Assembly (NCBI RefSeq): GCF_008632455.1
Contig: NZ_CP043929.1
Span: forward strand, 3,720,001 to 3,784,000
Reading direction: 5' to 3'
From: Methylomonas rhizoryzae
GTDB lineage: Bacteria; Pseudomonadota; Gammaproteobacteria; Methylococcales; Methylomonadaceae
Length of the DNA: 64,000 bases
The notes under the pieces were generated by a model. That model saw only the letters and a list, made by a program, of their open reading frames with translations, was not told the origin of the DNA and made no database searches. Made by a program: the position numbers and the translations under genes. Positions within the stretch are counted from its first letter, which is position 1; every line of letters begins with the position of its first letter. Shown piece by piece: positions 17,391 through 26,430 of the stretch.

Positions 17391-17775
17391 TTGGATAGGG
17401 GTCGAACTGACGCCCGCCCGAATTCGCACCTCCGGACAGTCTCCTCGCTTATCTCGCACACACGTCCCAACGTTCCACCTTCAGCCACAGGCACGGCCCG
17501 GACATCGTTTCTTTCGCCAAACGTGTTCGATGCGTTTCAGGCTTCGCCATCTCCCAGCAGGCTCGCCGCCGTGTCCCGCCGAATCGCGTTCGTCTCCGAT
17601 TGCTCTCCACCCCGTTTCGCAACGACGCAGCTATCTTCAGCTACAGGGCCTTGGCATACCCTGACATGGACTTTCACCGTGCGATACGTGCGCGCCTTCA
17701 CAAGCGCACTGGGCGCGACGTATAGTCGCGATGATGGCCTTGCGAATCGCGGCTATGTGTCGCTCCCACCATAAC
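17391..17775 (-). ncRNA. Probable group II intron 5' fragment (domain I)
   Basis: On the minus strand the block at 17682-17663 reads GCACGGTGAAAGTCCATGTC and is followed by AGGGTATGCCAAGGCCCTGT and AGCTGAAGATAGCTG. This run closely follows the pattern of bacterial group II intron domain I. The rest is GA-rich and structured. No reverse transcriptase gene and no domain V hairpin were seen, so it would be a truncated remnant. The call rests on motif memory. The open frame of 127 codons on the plus strand is not protein-like. Confidence 0.45.
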
Positions 17776-17825
17776 ACTCATAGTAAGTTAAAGCCGTCAG
17801 GGAGGTGTTACTAAGGCAAGAGGAG

Positions 17826-17850
17826 CGGATGCCGGCAATACCGGCATCCG
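17826..17850. terminator. Strong hairpin downstream of lpxC
   Basis: CGGATGCCGG and CCGGCATCCG form a perfect 10-bp stem with a 5-nt loop, 30 nt past the lpxC stop. There is no T tract on the lpxC side, so termination may be weak or the hairpin may protect the 3' end. Confidence 0.45.
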
Positions 17851-17879
17851 AAAACGGAGAAGAAAAAGGACGGATCGAG

Positions 17880-18806
17880 CTAACCTGTAGCCGACATAGC
17901 CGCCTTTTCCGAACGCACATAGGAGATAGGCGCGTCTTCGTCCGCATCGAACGACACCATTTCCCACGCATCTTTTTGTTCCAACATACGCAGCAGCAAC
18001 TTGTTGTTTAATGCGTGACCGGATTTGAAGCCCTTATATTCGCCGATCAAGCTATGCCCCAACAAATACAGGTCGCCGATGGCGTCCAAAATTTTGTGTT
18101 TGACGAATTCGTCCGCGTAGCGCAAACCGTCCTCGTTCAAAATCTTGTCGTCGCCGACCACGATGGCGTTGTCCAAGCTGCCACCCAAGGCTAAATTGTT
18201 CTCGCGCAGAAACTCGAAATCGCGCATAAAACCGAAGGTACGGGCCCGGCTGACTTCCTTGACGAAAGTCGTTGTTGAAAAATCCATTACCGCGGTTTTC
18301 AAGTGGTCGCGAAAGGCCGGATGCTCGAAATCGATGGTAAATGTCAGCTTGAAACCGTCGAAAGGTTCGAACGCCGCCCATTTATCGCCGTCTTCCACTC
18401 GAACCGGACGCTTGATGCGAATGTATTTTTTCGGTGCGTTCTGCTCGACCACGCCGGCCGATTGCAGCAAAAACACGAACGGCCCGGCGCTGCCGTCCAT
18501 AATGGGTACTTCAGGAGCGCTCAGATCAACCACAGCGTTATCGATACCCAGGCCGGCCATGGCCGACAGCAAATGTTCGACGGTCGATACTCGGATACCG
18601 TCTTGAATCAACGTGGTCGACAACTTGGTTTCGCCGACGTTTTCCGGACGAGCCGCAATCACGACCGGTTGGTCCAAATCGACGCGGCGGAATCGGATTC
18701 CGCTGTTCGGCTCGCCCGGATGCAAGGTCAAAAGGATCTTGTCACCTGTATGCAAACCGACGCCGGTGGCTCGGATGGTGTTTTTCAGTGTGCGTTGTTT
18801 GATCAT
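17880..18806 (-). CDS. lpxC: UDP-3-O-acyl-N-acetylglucosamine deacetylase LpxC
   Basis: A 308-residue protein, near the usual 305. It removes the acetyl group in the committed step of lipid A synthesis, in the cytoplasm. Visible zinc and catalytic motifs are STVEHLLSA (His 78) and KHKILDAIGDLYLLGH with the second zinc His and Asp; the later GHALNN carries the catalytic His. GVGLHTGDK opens the first domain. It is the last gene after ftsZ, as in E. coli, but separated from it by a terminator-like hairpin. Confidence 0.97.
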   Translation of the reverse strand: MIKQRTLKNTIRATGVGLHTGDKILLTLHPGEPNSGIRFRRVDLDQPVVIAARPENVGETKLSTTLIQDGIRVSTVEHLLSAMAGLGIDNAVVDLSAPEVPIMDGSAGPFVFLLQSAGVVEQNAPKKYIRIKRPVRVEDGDKWAAFEPFDGFKLTFTIDFEHPAFRDHLKTAVMDFSTTTFVKEVSRARTFGFMRDFEFLRENNLALGGSLDNAIVVGDDKILNEDGLRYADEFVKHKILDAIGDLYLLGHSLIGEYKGFKSGHALNNKLLLRMLEQKDAWEMVSFDADEDAPISYVRSEKAAMSATG

Positions 18807-18831
18807 GAATAACGGCTATGAGAATGCAACG

Positions 18832-18874
18832 AAAAAACCGGGAAGTCTACCATAAAGCTCAAGGCAACTTCCCG
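18832..18874 (-). terminator. Rho-independent terminator after ftsZ
   Basis: On the minus strand CGGGAAGT and ACTTCCCG form an 8-bp stem with a 20-nt loop, followed by GG and six T residues. It ends 17 nt after the ftsZ stop and only 26 nt before the lpxC start, so lpxC would depend on read-through or on a promoter overlapping the hairpin. Confidence 0.7.
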
Positions 18875-18890
18875 TGCGAATTTTGATCGT

Positions 18891-20051
18891 CTAGTCCGCC
18901 TGCCGGCGCAAAAATGCCGGTACATCCAAGTAATCCAAATCGCCGTCGGCTCTAGGTTGCGCGCCGAAACGACTCTCTCTTGTAGCGGCTTCCGATCTTT
19001 GTTGCCGGATAACGGTCGGCTTTTCCAGCTGGTCGTAATTCACTTCGCCGGCCGCGACTTTTTGCACCAATTTGATAGGCGCATTCGCCCGCATTTTTTC
19101 GCCCATGCCGGTAGCGACCACGGTCACCTTGATCTGATTGCCCATATCGGGATTGACCGCCATACCGATTTTGATGTCGGCATCGTCAGAGGCGAACGCA
19201 TGCATGATACTGCCGATTTCGTCGAATTCGTTCAAGCCCAGATCGCCGCATGACGTTACGTTGACCAGAATACCGCGCGCGCCTTGCAAATTGATGTCTT
19301 CCAGCAACGGGCAAGCAATCGCTTTTTCCGCCGCCAAGCGGGCGCGGTTTTCGCCGCTGGCGATACCTGTACCCATAATCGCGCTGCCCATATTGGTCAT
19401 CACGGTGGTCAAGTCGGCGAAGTCGACATTGATCATGCCGGGATGGGTAATCAGTTCGGTAATACCTTGCACCGCATCCAGCAGCACGTCGTTGGCCACC
19501 TTGAACGCCTCTACCAGTGAGCGGTTGTTACCCAAGGTCGGCAACAGTTTTTGATTAGGAATCACGATCAACGAATCGACCAGCTTCTCCAGATCGCGCA
19601 AGCCGTTATCGGCCACGCCTTTTTTCTTGGCACCTTCGAATTCGAACGGTTTGGACACTACCGCTACCGTCAACACCCCCATCGATTTAGCTTCTTCGGC
19701 GAACACCGTAATCGCACCGGTACCGGTGCCACCACCCATGCCGGCGGTCAAAAACACCATGTCGGCGCCGTCGATGACTTCGCGAATCCGCTCGCGAGTT
19801 TCTTCGGCCGCCGCGCGTCCAACCTCGGGACGGGTCCCGGCACCTAAACCTTTAGTCAATTCGGAGCCCAATTGCACGATGGTGTCGACATTCATTTGCC
19901 TTAACGCCTGCGCATCGGTATTAGCGCAGATAAATTGCACGCCGTCGATGCCGGTTTCGATCATGTGGTTGACGGCATTGCCGCCGCCTCCACCAACACC
20001 GACGACCTTTATCACGGCACTACCTATGTTATCCATCAATTCGTACTTCAT
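18891..20051 (-). CDS. ftsZ: Cell division GTPase FtsZ
   Basis: A 386-residue tubulin homologue that polymerises into the Z ring. The GTP signature GMGGGTGTG lies at 104-112, the N-terminal VVGVGGGGGNAVNHM is typical, and the T7 region NVDFADLTTVM is present. The C-terminal tail LDYLDVPAFLRRQAD is the conserved peptide that binds FtsA and ZipA. The ATG at 20051 has a GGAGGG upstream and gives the usual start; an upstream start would add only seven residues. It is 39 nt after ftsA. Confidence 0.98.
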   Translation of the reverse strand: MKYELMDNIGSAVIKVVGVGGGGGNAVNHMIETGIDGVQFICANTDAQALRQMNVDTIVQLGSELTKGLGAGTRPEVGRAAAEETRERIREVIDGADMVFLTAGMGGGTGTGAITVFAEEAKSMGVLTVAVVSKPFEFEGAKKKGVADNGLRDLEKLVDSLIVIPNQKLLPTLGNNRSLVEAFKVANDVLLDAVQGITELITHPGMINVDFADLTTVMTNMGSAIMGTGIASGENRARLAAEKAIACPLLEDINLQGARGILVNVTSCGDLGLNEFDEIGSIMHAFASDDADIKIGMAVNPDMGNQIKVTVVATGMGEKMRANAPIKLVQKVAAGEVNYDQLEKPTVIRQQRSEAATRESRFGAQPRADGDLDYLDVPAFLRRQAD

Positions 20052-20090
20052 TTTCACACCCTCCGAACACACTAGTTGTATTTGCTTAAA

Positions 20091-21317
20091 TTAAAAATTT
20101 CCTTGAAACCAATTTTTGATGGTTGCCCACAAATTTCCGCCTTCGTCGTTCAACCCCAAAGCCCGCCCGTGATGATCCTTGCCATAGACCAATAACCCCA
20201 CCGCGGTGGAATAAATTGGATTTTGCGCCACATCGGTCAACCCGGACACGTGCAGCGGCGTCCCTAAACGAACCGGCATATGGAAAATTTCTTCCGCCAA
20301 TTCGGTCAGTCCCCGTACTTGCGAACTACCGCCGGTAATCACCATGCCGGCGGCAATCAAATCCTCGTATCCGCTACGGCGCAATTCGGCTTGCACCAGC
20401 AGCATCAATTCTTCGTAACGCGGCTCTACGATTTCCGCCAGGTTTTGCGCGGAAATTTTGCGCGGCTCGCGGTCGCCGATACTCGGCACGTTGATCATTT
20501 GCTGGGGGTCGGCCATGTCGGTCAACGCGCAGGCGAATTGGCGCTTGATTTCTTCGGCATTTTTGGTCGGCGTGCGTAACGCCACCGCGATGTCGTTGGT
20601 GACCTGATCGCCGGCAATAGGAATCACCGCAGTGTGCTTGATCGCGCCTTCCGAATAAATCGCAATGTCCGTAGTGCCGCCGCCGATATCGATCAGGCAC
20701 ACGCCCAAGTCTTTTTCGTCGTCGGTCAAGACAGCCGAGCACGATGCCAACTGCTCCAATACGATGTCATCCACGTCCAAACCGCAACGGCGAATGCACT
20801 TGACTATGTTTTGCTCGGCGCTGACGCTGCTGGTCACCATGTGCACCTTGGCTTCCAAACGGATGCCGGACATGCCTATCGGCTCTTTGATGCCCTCCTG
20901 CTGGTCTATCACGAACTCCTGCGGCAGGATGTGCAGGATTTTCTGATCCGCCGGTATCGCCACCGCCCGCGCGGAGTCGATCACGCGGTCGATGTCGTGC
21001 TGAGTTACTTCCTTTTCCTTGATCGCGACGATACCGTGCGAATTCAGGCTTTTGATGTGGCTGCCGGCAATACCGGCAAATACCGATTTAATCTGGCAAC
21101 CGGCCATTAACTCGGCTTCTTCCACCGCCCGCTGAATCGAATGCACGGTAGATTCCAAATTAACCACGATGCCTTTTTTCAACCCTTTGGACGGCGCCGT
21201 GCCTATGCCGATCACTTCGATCTCATCTCCGCCACGGTATTCTCCGACTATGGCCGCGACTTTCGACGTGCCGATGTCCAGCCCCACAAGTAAATTTCGA
21301 TCAGTCTTTTTGGCCAT
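20091..21317 (-). CDS. ftsA: Cell division actin-like protein FtsA
   Basis: A 408-residue actin-fold ATPase that tethers FtsZ to the membrane. It starts with DRNLLVGLDIGTSKVAAIVG (phosphate 1), followed by the SHI-family 1C domain, CLIDIGGGTTDIAIY (phosphate 2) and VITGGSSQVRGL (adenosine site). It ends with an amphipathic tail WATIKNWFQGNF for membrane binding. It lies between ftsQ and ftsZ in standard order. Confidence 0.97.
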   Translation of the reverse strand: MAKKTDRNLLVGLDIGTSKVAAIVGEYRGGDEIEVIGIGTAPSKGLKKGIVVNLESTVHSIQRAVEEAELMAGCQIKSVFAGIAGSHIKSLNSHGIVAIKEKEVTQHDIDRVIDSARAVAIPADQKILHILPQEFVIDQQEGIKEPIGMSGIRLEAKVHMVTSSVSAEQNIVKCIRRCGLDVDDIVLEQLASCSAVLTDDEKDLGVCLIDIGGGTTDIAIYSEGAIKHTAVIPIAGDQVTNDIAVALRTPTKNAEEIKRQFACALTDMADPQQMINVPSIGDREPRKISAQNLAEIVEPRYEELMLLVQAELRRSGYEDLIAAGMVITGGSSQVRGLTELAEEIFHMPVRLGTPLHVSGLTDVAQNPIYSTAVGLLVYGKDHHGRALGLNDEGGNLWATIKNWFQGNF

Positions 21318-21382
21318 GTTATTGCTCTAGTAAGCCTACAGTTTCAATTATGTATTCGTTAAATGCACCGGCAACCGGATGA

Positions 21383-22117
21383 TCAATAAGCGGCATGTGC
21401 CACCTGCTTCCAGTCGATCGGCGGCGCGTCCGGCTTCCAGGTCACCGCATAACCGTTGGGATAGCGCGTGTCCACGCTCGCCATCATTCCGACCCGTTCG
21501 GCGCCTATCAAGTCGATAGTCCGCAAAAAACGCTGCATGCTCTCCAGCGGCGCCTTGCGTCCCAACTGCATTTCCATGCCGTTAGCCAATTTGATCCGCC
21601 ACGCCCGCCGTTCGTTAACGTGAAATTCGGCCAATTGCATGGATTTATCCCGCAGCACTAGATAAACGCCCTTCATGATTTCCAATAATTTTTTCTCCTG
21701 GCCGGCCGGCCCGGTAATCAACGGCAAATTCTTAAATTCCGCGGTGTCGTCCGGCAGCAAAATATCGCCTTGTTTGTTTAACAAGGCCTTATCGCCCCAG
21801 CGGACGATAGGCTTCTCTTCCACGATTTTGATATGCACCGCATCCGGCCACACCCGCTTTACATCCACTTTGGCAACCAACGGCAAACTGCTCAGCGACT
21901 CCTGCACGGTATCCATGTCGGCGTGATAAAAGCCGCGCTTCAGTTCCGGAGTCAGAAGTTGCTTTAATTTATCCTTATTGGTGTACTGAAACGCCCCTTC
22001 GATCCTGACGTAACGGATAGGCCGGCTGGCGGCGTCGGTCGCGTGCCATTGCCGCCAGCCCAAGCCGAGCAATAAAGCCGCTATCACGGCAAATCCGAAT
22101 GCTCTTATCAGCCGCAT
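21383..22117 (-). CDS. ftsQ: Cell division protein FtsQ
   Basis: A 244-residue bitopic inner-membrane protein. A single transmembrane helix (FGFAVIAALLLGLGW) is followed by a POTRA domain (IRYVRIEGAFQYTNKDKLKQ) and the beta domain. It bridges early and late divisome proteins in the periplasm through FtsB and FtsL. The start overlaps the ddl stop by 10 nt; ftsA starts 65 nt after its stop. Confidence 0.93.
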   Translation of the reverse strand: MRLIRAFGFAVIAALLLGLGWRQWHATDAASRPIRYVRIEGAFQYTNKDKLKQLLTPELKRGFYHADMDTVQESLSSLPLVAKVDVKRVWPDAVHIKIVEEKPIVRWGDKALLNKQGDILLPDDTAEFKNLPLITGPAGQEKKLLEIMKGVYLVLRDKSMQLAEFHVNERRAWRIKLANGMEMQLGRKAPLESMQRFLRTIDLIGAERVGMMASVDTRYPNGYAVTWKPDAPPIDWKQVAHAAY

Positions 22118-23052
22118 GTATCCGCCACGCTGGTTTCCAATATGCGCCAGACCAGTTGCTCGAAATCGACCCCTAACGCTTTCGCCGCCATCGGCACCAA
22201 ACTGTGATCCGTCATGCCCGGCACCGTATTGACCTCGATCAACTGCGGCTCACCGTCTTTGTCCAGGAAACAGTCGACTCGCCCCCACCCCTTAACGCCT
22301 ACCACCTCGCAAGCCGTCAACGCCAACGCTTTGAGGCGTTCTTCGGCTTGCGCGTCCAAACCGCAAGGGCAGTGGTATTGGGTAGTGTCCGCTCGATACT
22401 TGGCGTCGAAGTCGTAAAATGTGTGCGGCGTTTCCAGCCGAATCGCCGGCAAGGCCTCGCCGTCCAAAATTCCGACGGTGTATTCCTTGCCCTCTATCCA
22501 TTGTTCCGCGTACACGTCGCAACCGTATTGACTGGCCAATTGCTGCGCCGCCAGCAATTCGCCGCGGTCATTGGCTTTACTCATGCCGATACTGGAGCCC
22601 TCCAACGCCGGCTTGACGATGACTGGAAACCCCAGCGCATCAATGCATGCATCGATGTCGCTTGCGTCTTTCAACACAAACCATTTCGGAGTCGGCAAGC
22701 CCATCGCCTGCCAACACAGCTTGGTCCGTAATTTGTCCATGCTCAAGGCGGACGCCAACACGCCCGAGCCGGTATAAGGCAGTTCCAAGGCTTGCAATAT
22801 CGCTTGCAACACGCCGTCTTCACCGCCGCGGCCGTGCACAATGTTAAATACCCGGTCGAATCCTTGATCTTGCAAAGCCCGGATCGGACTGCCGGTCAGA
22901 TCGATCGCGACCGCATCGACCCCTTGGGCCTGCAACGCCAGAAAAACCGCTTTGCCGCTGATCAAGGAAATCTCCCGCTCGGCGGCGGTGCCGCCCATCA
23001 ATACCGCCACTTTGCCGAACTCGGCGGCGTTATGAATTTTCAATGCTTTCAT
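22108..23052 (-). CDS. ddl: D-alanine--D-alanine ligase
   Basis: A 314-residue ATP-grasp enzyme making the D-Ala-D-Ala dipeptide for MurF. GKVAVLMGGTAAEREIS is the family start, and NIVHGRGGEDGVLQAILQ, VKPALEGSSIGMSK and the metal-site block LIEVNTVPGMTDHSLVP are all present. It overlaps murB upstream by an ATGA and ftsQ downstream by 10 nt. It corresponds to E. coli ddlB by position. Confidence 0.96.
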   Translation of the reverse strand: MKALKIHNAAEFGKVAVLMGGTAAEREISLISGKAVFLALQAQGVDAVAIDLTGSPIRALQDQGFDRVFNIVHGRGGEDGVLQAILQALELPYTGSGVLASALSMDKLRTKLCWQAMGLPTPKWFVLKDASDIDACIDALGFPVIVKPALEGSSIGMSKANDRGELLAAQQLASQYGCDVYAEQWIEGKEYTVGILDGEALPAIRLETPHTFYDFDAKYRADTTQYHCPCGLDAQAEERLKALALTACEVVGVKGWGRVDCFLDKDGEPQLIEVNTVPGMTDHSLVPMAAKALGVDFEQLVWRILETSVADTCG

Positions 23053-23939
23053 ATTTTGTCACCTATCCGGCACACTTCGGTTTGCAAGGCGACGCCGAAT
23101 TGGTTACGCACCCGATCTTGGATATGTTCGATTAAGGTTTCGATATCCGCGGCGGTCGCATCGCCGCGGTTTTCGATGAAATTCGCGTGTTTTTCCGACA
23201 CCATCGCCCCACCGACGCTAAAACCTTTCAAACCGCAGGCTTCTATCAAACGCGCGGCAAAATCTCCGGGGGGATTTTTAAACACCGACCCGCAGGTCGG
23301 TTTATTGGTCGGTTGGCTGGCATTGCGTTTGTCCAGCAAGGTCTTGATCTGCGTCTGGCTGGCTTGACTATCGCCTGATTGCAGACGCAACTGCGCCGAC
23401 AAAAACCATTCTTCCGGCAAGCCTCTCACCGAGCGATAAGCCACTTCGAACTCGTCTGTACCGCGCTCCAAAATTTGCCCGTGCCGGTTCACCATCTCGA
23501 CCCGCTCGACGATACGCCAGGTTTCGCCGCCGAACGCGCCGGCATTCATCGCCAAAGCCCCGCCCATGGTGCCGGGGATGCCTGCCAGAAACTCCGCGCC
23601 GGTCAGGCCCAAATCGCTACAAAACCGGGCGACGTGAGCGCAAGGCACGCCGGCCTCGACATACACCCGGCCGGAATCGATTAAGTGCATGTCTTTCAAT
23701 TTATTGCGGGTATTGATGACCGTACCTTTGACGCCGCCGTCGCGGACCAACAAGTTGCTGCCTAAACCTATCCACACCAAGGGTTCGCCCGCCGGCAGGC
23801 TAGCGATGAACCTCACCAAATCGGCTTTGCTGTCCGGGATGTACATCCGACGTGCCGGGCCGCCCACCCGCCAACTGGTGTATTTGGACAAGGGCTCGTC
23901 GCTCAGCAGCGTTCCGCGCCAGATTTCGGCCGCCATCAT
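23049..23939 (-). CDS. murB: UDP-N-acetylenolpyruvoylglucosamine reductase MurB
   Basis: A 296-residue FAD enzyme reducing UDP-GlcNAc-enolpyruvate to UDP-MurNAc. Visible are KYTSWRVGGPARR, the FAD-binding WIGLGSNLLVRDGG, the IPGTMGGALAMNAGA block and TCGSVFKNPPGDFAARLIE with the catalytic Ser. The length and the Ser-type active site suggest the shorter type II MurB. It sits inside the dcw cluster between murC and ddl; in E. coli murB is elsewhere. The start overlaps the murC stop by 4 nt. Confidence 0.96.
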   Translation of the reverse strand: MMAAEIWRGTLLSDEPLSKYTSWRVGGPARRMYIPDSKADLVRFIASLPAGEPLVWIGLGSNLLVRDGGVKGTVINTRNKLKDMHLIDSGRVYVEAGVPCAHVARFCSDLGLTGAEFLAGIPGTMGGALAMNAGAFGGETWRIVERVEMVNRHGQILERGTDEFEVAYRSVRGLPEEWFLSAQLRLQSGDSQASQTQIKTLLDKRNASQPTNKPTCGSVFKNPPGDFAARLIEACGLKGFSVGGAMVSEKHANFIENRGDATAADIETLIEHIQDRVRNQFGVALQTEVCRIGDKI

Positions 23940-25369
23940 GCCAAAGCCTCCTGTAATTTCGCCGGCAACTCGGCCGCGATCTGGCCTACGTTACCGGCGC
24001 CCATTGTCAATATCACATCGTCTTTTTGCACGATGCCGGCCAAAATCTGCGGCAAGTCATCGCGGTGTTGCACAAATACCGGATCGACTTGGCCGCGAAC
24101 CCGAATCGAACGACTCAAGGCTTTGCCGTCCGCGCCGGTAATCGGCGCCTCTCCGGCGGCATACACGTCCAGCAGGATCAACACGTCGACGCCCGACAAC
24201 ACGTCGACAAAATCTTCGAATAAGTCGCGTGTGCGCGTGTATCGATGCGGCTGAAACACCACCACCTTGCGCCGCTGCGGCCAAGCTTGCGCCAGCGCCT
24301 CCAAGGTGGCCGCCAATTCGCGCGGATGATGGCCGTAATCATCGACCAAGGTCAGCATGCCGCCGTCGAAAGCCACATCGCCGTTGATTTGAAAACGCCG
24401 GCCCACGCCTTTGAATTCCGCCAAGCTGCGCACTATCGCGTCGTCGTCCACGCCCAAGGCGGTGGCGATGGTGGTAGCCGCCAGCGCATTCAGCATGTTG
24501 TGCCAGCCGGGCAGGTTCAGGGTAACCTTTAACGGCGGCAAATCGCCCCAGCGCAACACGGTAAAATGAGTACGCAATCCGTCTTGATGGACGTCAACCG
24601 CTCGCACGTCGGCTTTTTCGTCAATGCCGTAGGTTTTGACCGGTTTGGATATGCCCGGCAGAATGTCGCAAACGCCCGTATCGTCTATGCACAACACCGC
24701 CAGACCGTAAAACGGCAACTGATGCAGAAATTTGACGAAGGTGTCCTTCAAACGCTCGTAATTGCCGCCGTAGGTTTCCATGTGATCCTGGTCGATGTTG
24801 GTCACAATCGCCATCATCGGCTGCAGAAACAAAAACGACGCATCGCTTTCGTCGGCTTCGGCCACCAAATATTTGCCCAATCCCAATTTGGCGTTGGCCC
24901 CCACGCTGTTCAAGCGCCCGCCGATCACGAAAGTCGGATCGAAACCGCCCTCGGCCAGCATCATCGTGGTCAAACTGGTGGTAGTGGTTTTGCCGTGGGT
25001 ACCGGCCACCGCGATGCCGAAGCGAAAACGCATCAACTCCGCCAACATTTCCGCGCGCGGAATCACCGGGATACGGTTTTCGTAGGCGGCGACGACTTCC
25101 GGGTTAGTTTTATCGACCGCCGTCGAAGTCACGACCACGTCGACTCCGGCCACGTTTTGTTGGGTATGCCCGAAATGAACAGTTATTCCCAAGGCTTCCA
25201 GCCTATCGGTTACCGCGGAAGCCTTGATGTCGGAACCGGACACCGTATAGCCCAAATTCGACAGCACTTCGGCAATCCCGCTCATACCGGTGCCGCCGAT
25301 TCCGACGAAGTGGATCTTGTCGATATCGCCCAACGTTTGGGTGGGCATGTGCATCAACGGCCGGTTCAT
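23936..25369 (-). CDS. murC: UDP-N-acetylmuramate--L-alanine ligase MurC
   Basis: A 477-residue Mur ligase adding L-Ala to UDP-MurNAc. The dinucleotide-like start is HFVGIGGTGMSGIAEVL, the P-loop AGTHGKTTTTSL and the ligase block VDDYGHHPREL. The ATG at 25369 overlaps the murG stop (ATGA) and has GGAGG seven bases upstream, so it is preferred over the upstream start at 25390. It is followed by murB with ATGA coupling. Confidence 0.97.
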   Translation of the reverse strand: MNRPLMHMPTQTLGDIDKIHFVGIGGTGMSGIAEVLSNLGYTVSGSDIKASAVTDRLEALGITVHFGHTQQNVAGVDVVVTSTAVDKTNPEVVAAYENRIPVIPRAEMLAELMRFRFGIAVAGTHGKTTTTSLTTMMLAEGGFDPTFVIGGRLNSVGANAKLGLGKYLVAEADESDASFLFLQPMMAIVTNIDQDHMETYGGNYERLKDTFVKFLHQLPFYGLAVLCIDDTGVCDILPGISKPVKTYGIDEKADVRAVDVHQDGLRTHFTVLRWGDLPPLKVTLNLPGWHNMLNALAATTIATALGVDDDAIVRSLAEFKGVGRRFQINGDVAFDGGMLTLVDDYGHHPRELAATLEALAQAWPQRRKVVVFQPHRYTRTRDLFEDFVDVLSGVDVLILLDVYAAGEAPITGADGKALSRSIRVRGQVDPVFVQHRDDLPQILAGIVQKDDVILTMGAGNVGQIAAELPAKLQEALA

Positions 25370-26430
25370 CGCGCCGCCTCCTGCACGCAAATATCGGCAA
25401 CCGCCTGGGTTGCATCGGGTTTGGCCAAACTTTTGGCCGCCCGGCTCATGGCCTGCAAGGAGTTTCTGACCCTGTCGATGGCGTCGCTCAAGCTATGCTC
25501 GTTCAATTCCGCTTGATCCAATACGATGGCCGCACCGGCACCGCTCAGGTAACGCGCGTTGGCGGTCTGATGATCGTCGATGGCGTGCGGAAACGGTACG
25601 AAAATAGCCGGTAAACCGCAGGCCGCGACTTCGCTCACCGTCATGGCACCGGAACGGCAGATAATCAAATCCGCCCAGCGGTAGACTTGCGGCATATCCT
25701 CGAAAAAGGCCGCCACCTCAGCCGCCACACCTAATTGCCGATAACGCTCGGCTACCGCGTCCCGCATTAAATCGCCGGTTTGGTGCTTGACTTCCAAGCG
25801 TTCCAGGCCACCCAACACCTCGGGCACGGTTTCGTTCAGCGCTTTGGCCCCCTGGCTACCGCCCAACACCATGATGCGTAACGGACGCGCCTTTGCGAAT
25901 TTGCGTTCCTCTGCCGGTTGCAAGTCGGCGAATGCTTGCCGCAACGGGTTGCCGGTGCAAATCGCATTGATTTCGGCGGCAAAACTATTCGGAAACGCCT
26001 CCAACACTCGGCTGGCCGCCAATTTCACCAACCAGCGGTTAGTAGTGCCGGGGATACGATTTTGTTCGTGCACGACCAAAGGAATATGCAGCCATTTCGC
26101 CATCAATCCGCCCGGCCCGGCTACGAACCCGCCCATGCCCAACACCACGTCCGGTTTACGATGTTTCAAAATTCGCCGCGCTTGCAGACAAGCGGTCATC
26201 AATCCGGCGAGCGCCGAGGCCTTGGCAACCGGACCTTTACCGCGTATACCTTCTACCGAAAGCCAATCGATCTCGAACTCGCGTTCCGGCACTACCCGGC
26301 TTTCCAAGCCTTTGCGGGTTCCCAGCCAGCTGACCTGCCAGCCGCGAGACCGCATTTCTTCCGCAACCGCCAAAGCGGGAAACACATGGCCGCCGGTTCC
26401 CCCCGCCATGATTACGATACGACCGCTCAT
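25366..26430 (-). CDS. murG: Lipid II synthase MurG
   Basis: A 354-residue GT28 glycosyltransferase that adds GlcNAc to lipid I on the inner face of the membrane. The glycine loop GGTGGHVFPAL is at residues 10-20, and the donor-binding part has CRSGAMTVSEVAACGLPAIFVP. It overlaps ftsW upstream and murC downstream by 4 nt each, in standard dcw order. Confidence 0.97.
   Translation of the reverse strand: MSGRIVIMAGGTGGHVFPALAVAEEMRSRGWQVSWLGTRKGLESRVVPEREFEIDWLSVEGIRGKGPVAKASALAGLMTACLQARRILKHRKPDVVLGMGGFVAGPGGLMAKWLHIPLVVHEQNRIPGTTNRWLVKLAASRVLEAFPNSFAAEINAICTGNPLRQAFADLQPAEERKFAKARPLRIMVLGGSQGAKALNETVPEVLGGLERLEVKHQTGDLMRDAVAERYRQLGVAAEVAAFFEDMPQVYRWADLIICRSGAMTVSEVAACGLPAIFVPFPHAIDDHQTANARYLSGAGAAIVLDQAELNEHSLSDAIDRVRNSLQAMSRAAKSLAKPDATQAVADICVQEAAR

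Noticed and set aside
24566..25516. 316-codon plus-strand open frame
   Set aside because: Antisense shadow of murC; His/Gln-rich composition and no motifs.
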